A stretch of DNA of 64,000 nt from assembly GCA_964304625.1 (NCBI GenBank), contig OZ199838.1, positions 2,542,001-2,606,000 of the forward strand. Reading direction: 5' to 3'. Positions 63,442-64,000 of the stretch are shown one piece after another (position 1 is the first letter of the stretch; the number at the start of each line of letters is the position of its first letter). The notes beneath the pieces are model-generated. The model was not told where the DNA came from. It saw nothing but the letters and a program-made list of their open reading frames with translations, and searched no databases. The translations under genes and the position numbers were made by a program. This DNA is from Kudoa neothunni. Its lineage: Eukaryota; Cnidaria.

Positions 63442-64000
63442 AAAAATGAACAAATTAAATAAAAAATCTAAAAGAAATAGAGAAATTATTTAAGATCCAT
63501 CCAGCCGAAATGTTGGAACCCATTACAAAGTTAAATTTTTCCTTTTGTAAAATAAAATAAACTTCGTTTAAATCAAGAGAAATAACAGATTTCTTGTTTA
63601 AAAATAATTCTGTCTTAAACTACCTTAATTATTTTCAAGATAATACGTGAAAAATAAAAATTATTAAGAAAATTTTTCAGATCTCTATATTAGAGTTATT
63701 AATAGTGCATCGAATGAATGAATAAATAAAAAAACAGAAAAAGTGGTCGCACATCCACCAAATTTTCCTTTATATGTTCACGCGTTAAAGCGTGGATATT
63801 AAGTAGTGTAGGGTTATTAGGCACTCGAGTCTTTGTCCCAAAAAGTGCGTAGTATCCCTGCACAAATGCAAGTAGTTAAATTATATCTCGTTGTCTTAAG
63901 AGATTCTTTAGATAGGTTTTCATTCCCGCCAATCTTTTTTCGGAAATAAATGAGGCTCGCACGTCGTATTATTTTCAATGAAACCTCCCTATAACGGAAA
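63442..64000. other. Non-coding end of window
   Basis: No exon, repeat or RNA gene could be supported here. Confidence 0.4.

Noticed and set aside
1-64000. CRISPR array, bacterial operon or prophage content
   Set aside because: The genes are spliced and eukaryotic; no regularly spaced direct repeats were seen, and the one bacterial-type transposase belongs to a lineage known in animals.
1-64000. LTR retroelements, Polintons or other virus-like copies
   Set aside because: No reverse transcriptase, capsid, integrase or long direct terminal repeats were recognised; the only long direct repeat is the 10.8-kb assembly duplicate.

Overview
The window is AT-rich eukaryotic nuclear DNA from an animal-type genome. 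Spliced genes are recognisable for ribosomal protein S3, tubulin-binding cofactor C, the rRNA-processing factor RRP36 and a PX-domain protein. Most introns are tiny (about 33-60 nt, GT-AG), and the spaces between genes are packed with decayed cut-and-paste DNA transposons. The mix of very short introns, strong AT bias, exon-shuffled surface proteins and MULE, hAT, piggyBac and ISXO2-like elements would suit a compact parasitic metazoan; a myxozoan cnidarian is my working guess, from memory of such genomes, and is not proven here. No LTR element, Polinton or other virus-like copy was seen.

Layout. 0.2-3.6 kb: a hAT-type non-autonomous element and a dead piggyBac. 3.8-7.8 kb (minus): the 5' part of surface-protein gene C. 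9.8-12.3 kb: a dead ZBED/SCAND3-type hAT. 12.9-19.7 kb (minus): surface-protein gene A, 20 exons, open throughout. 19.7-27.7 kb: a transposon graveyard, including a SWIM-type MULE with long terminal inverted repeats and a hAT relic split by a hAT MITE with a near-perfect target duplication. 28.0-39.5 kb: a housekeeping block (RpS3 and TBCC head to head; PX protein and RRP36 head to head). 39,502-39,701 is a 200-N gap. 39.7-50.5 kb repeats 28,698-39,501 at an exact offset of 11,004 and is almost certainly an unmerged contig overlap. 51.6-56.7 kb: a FLYWCH-type MULE, an ISXO2/Merlin-like element and a piggyBac, side by side. 57.9-60.9 kb (plus): surface-protein gene B. 60.9-64 kb: mostly non-coding, with one or two orphan exons.

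The most interesting content is the family formed by genes A, B and C. Each begins with a signal-peptide exon. The body is a chain of domain-sized exons that all start and end in phase 1. In A and B most domains carry a C-x(16-22)-C-x(5-6)-C-x(3-4)-C core followed by a fibronectin-III-like 'L-x-x-x-T-x-Y-x-hydrophobic' strand signature. A and B end in one transmembrane helix and a short cytoplasmic tail. I do not recognise the family as a named one; it looks like a locally duplicated set of large cell-surface or secreted-pathway proteins.

The housekeeping genes are linked by position, not pathway: RpS3 (40S ribosome) shares a short upstream region with TBCC (tubulin folding), and RRP36 (early pre-rRNA cleavage) shares one with a PX-domain membrane-traffic protein.
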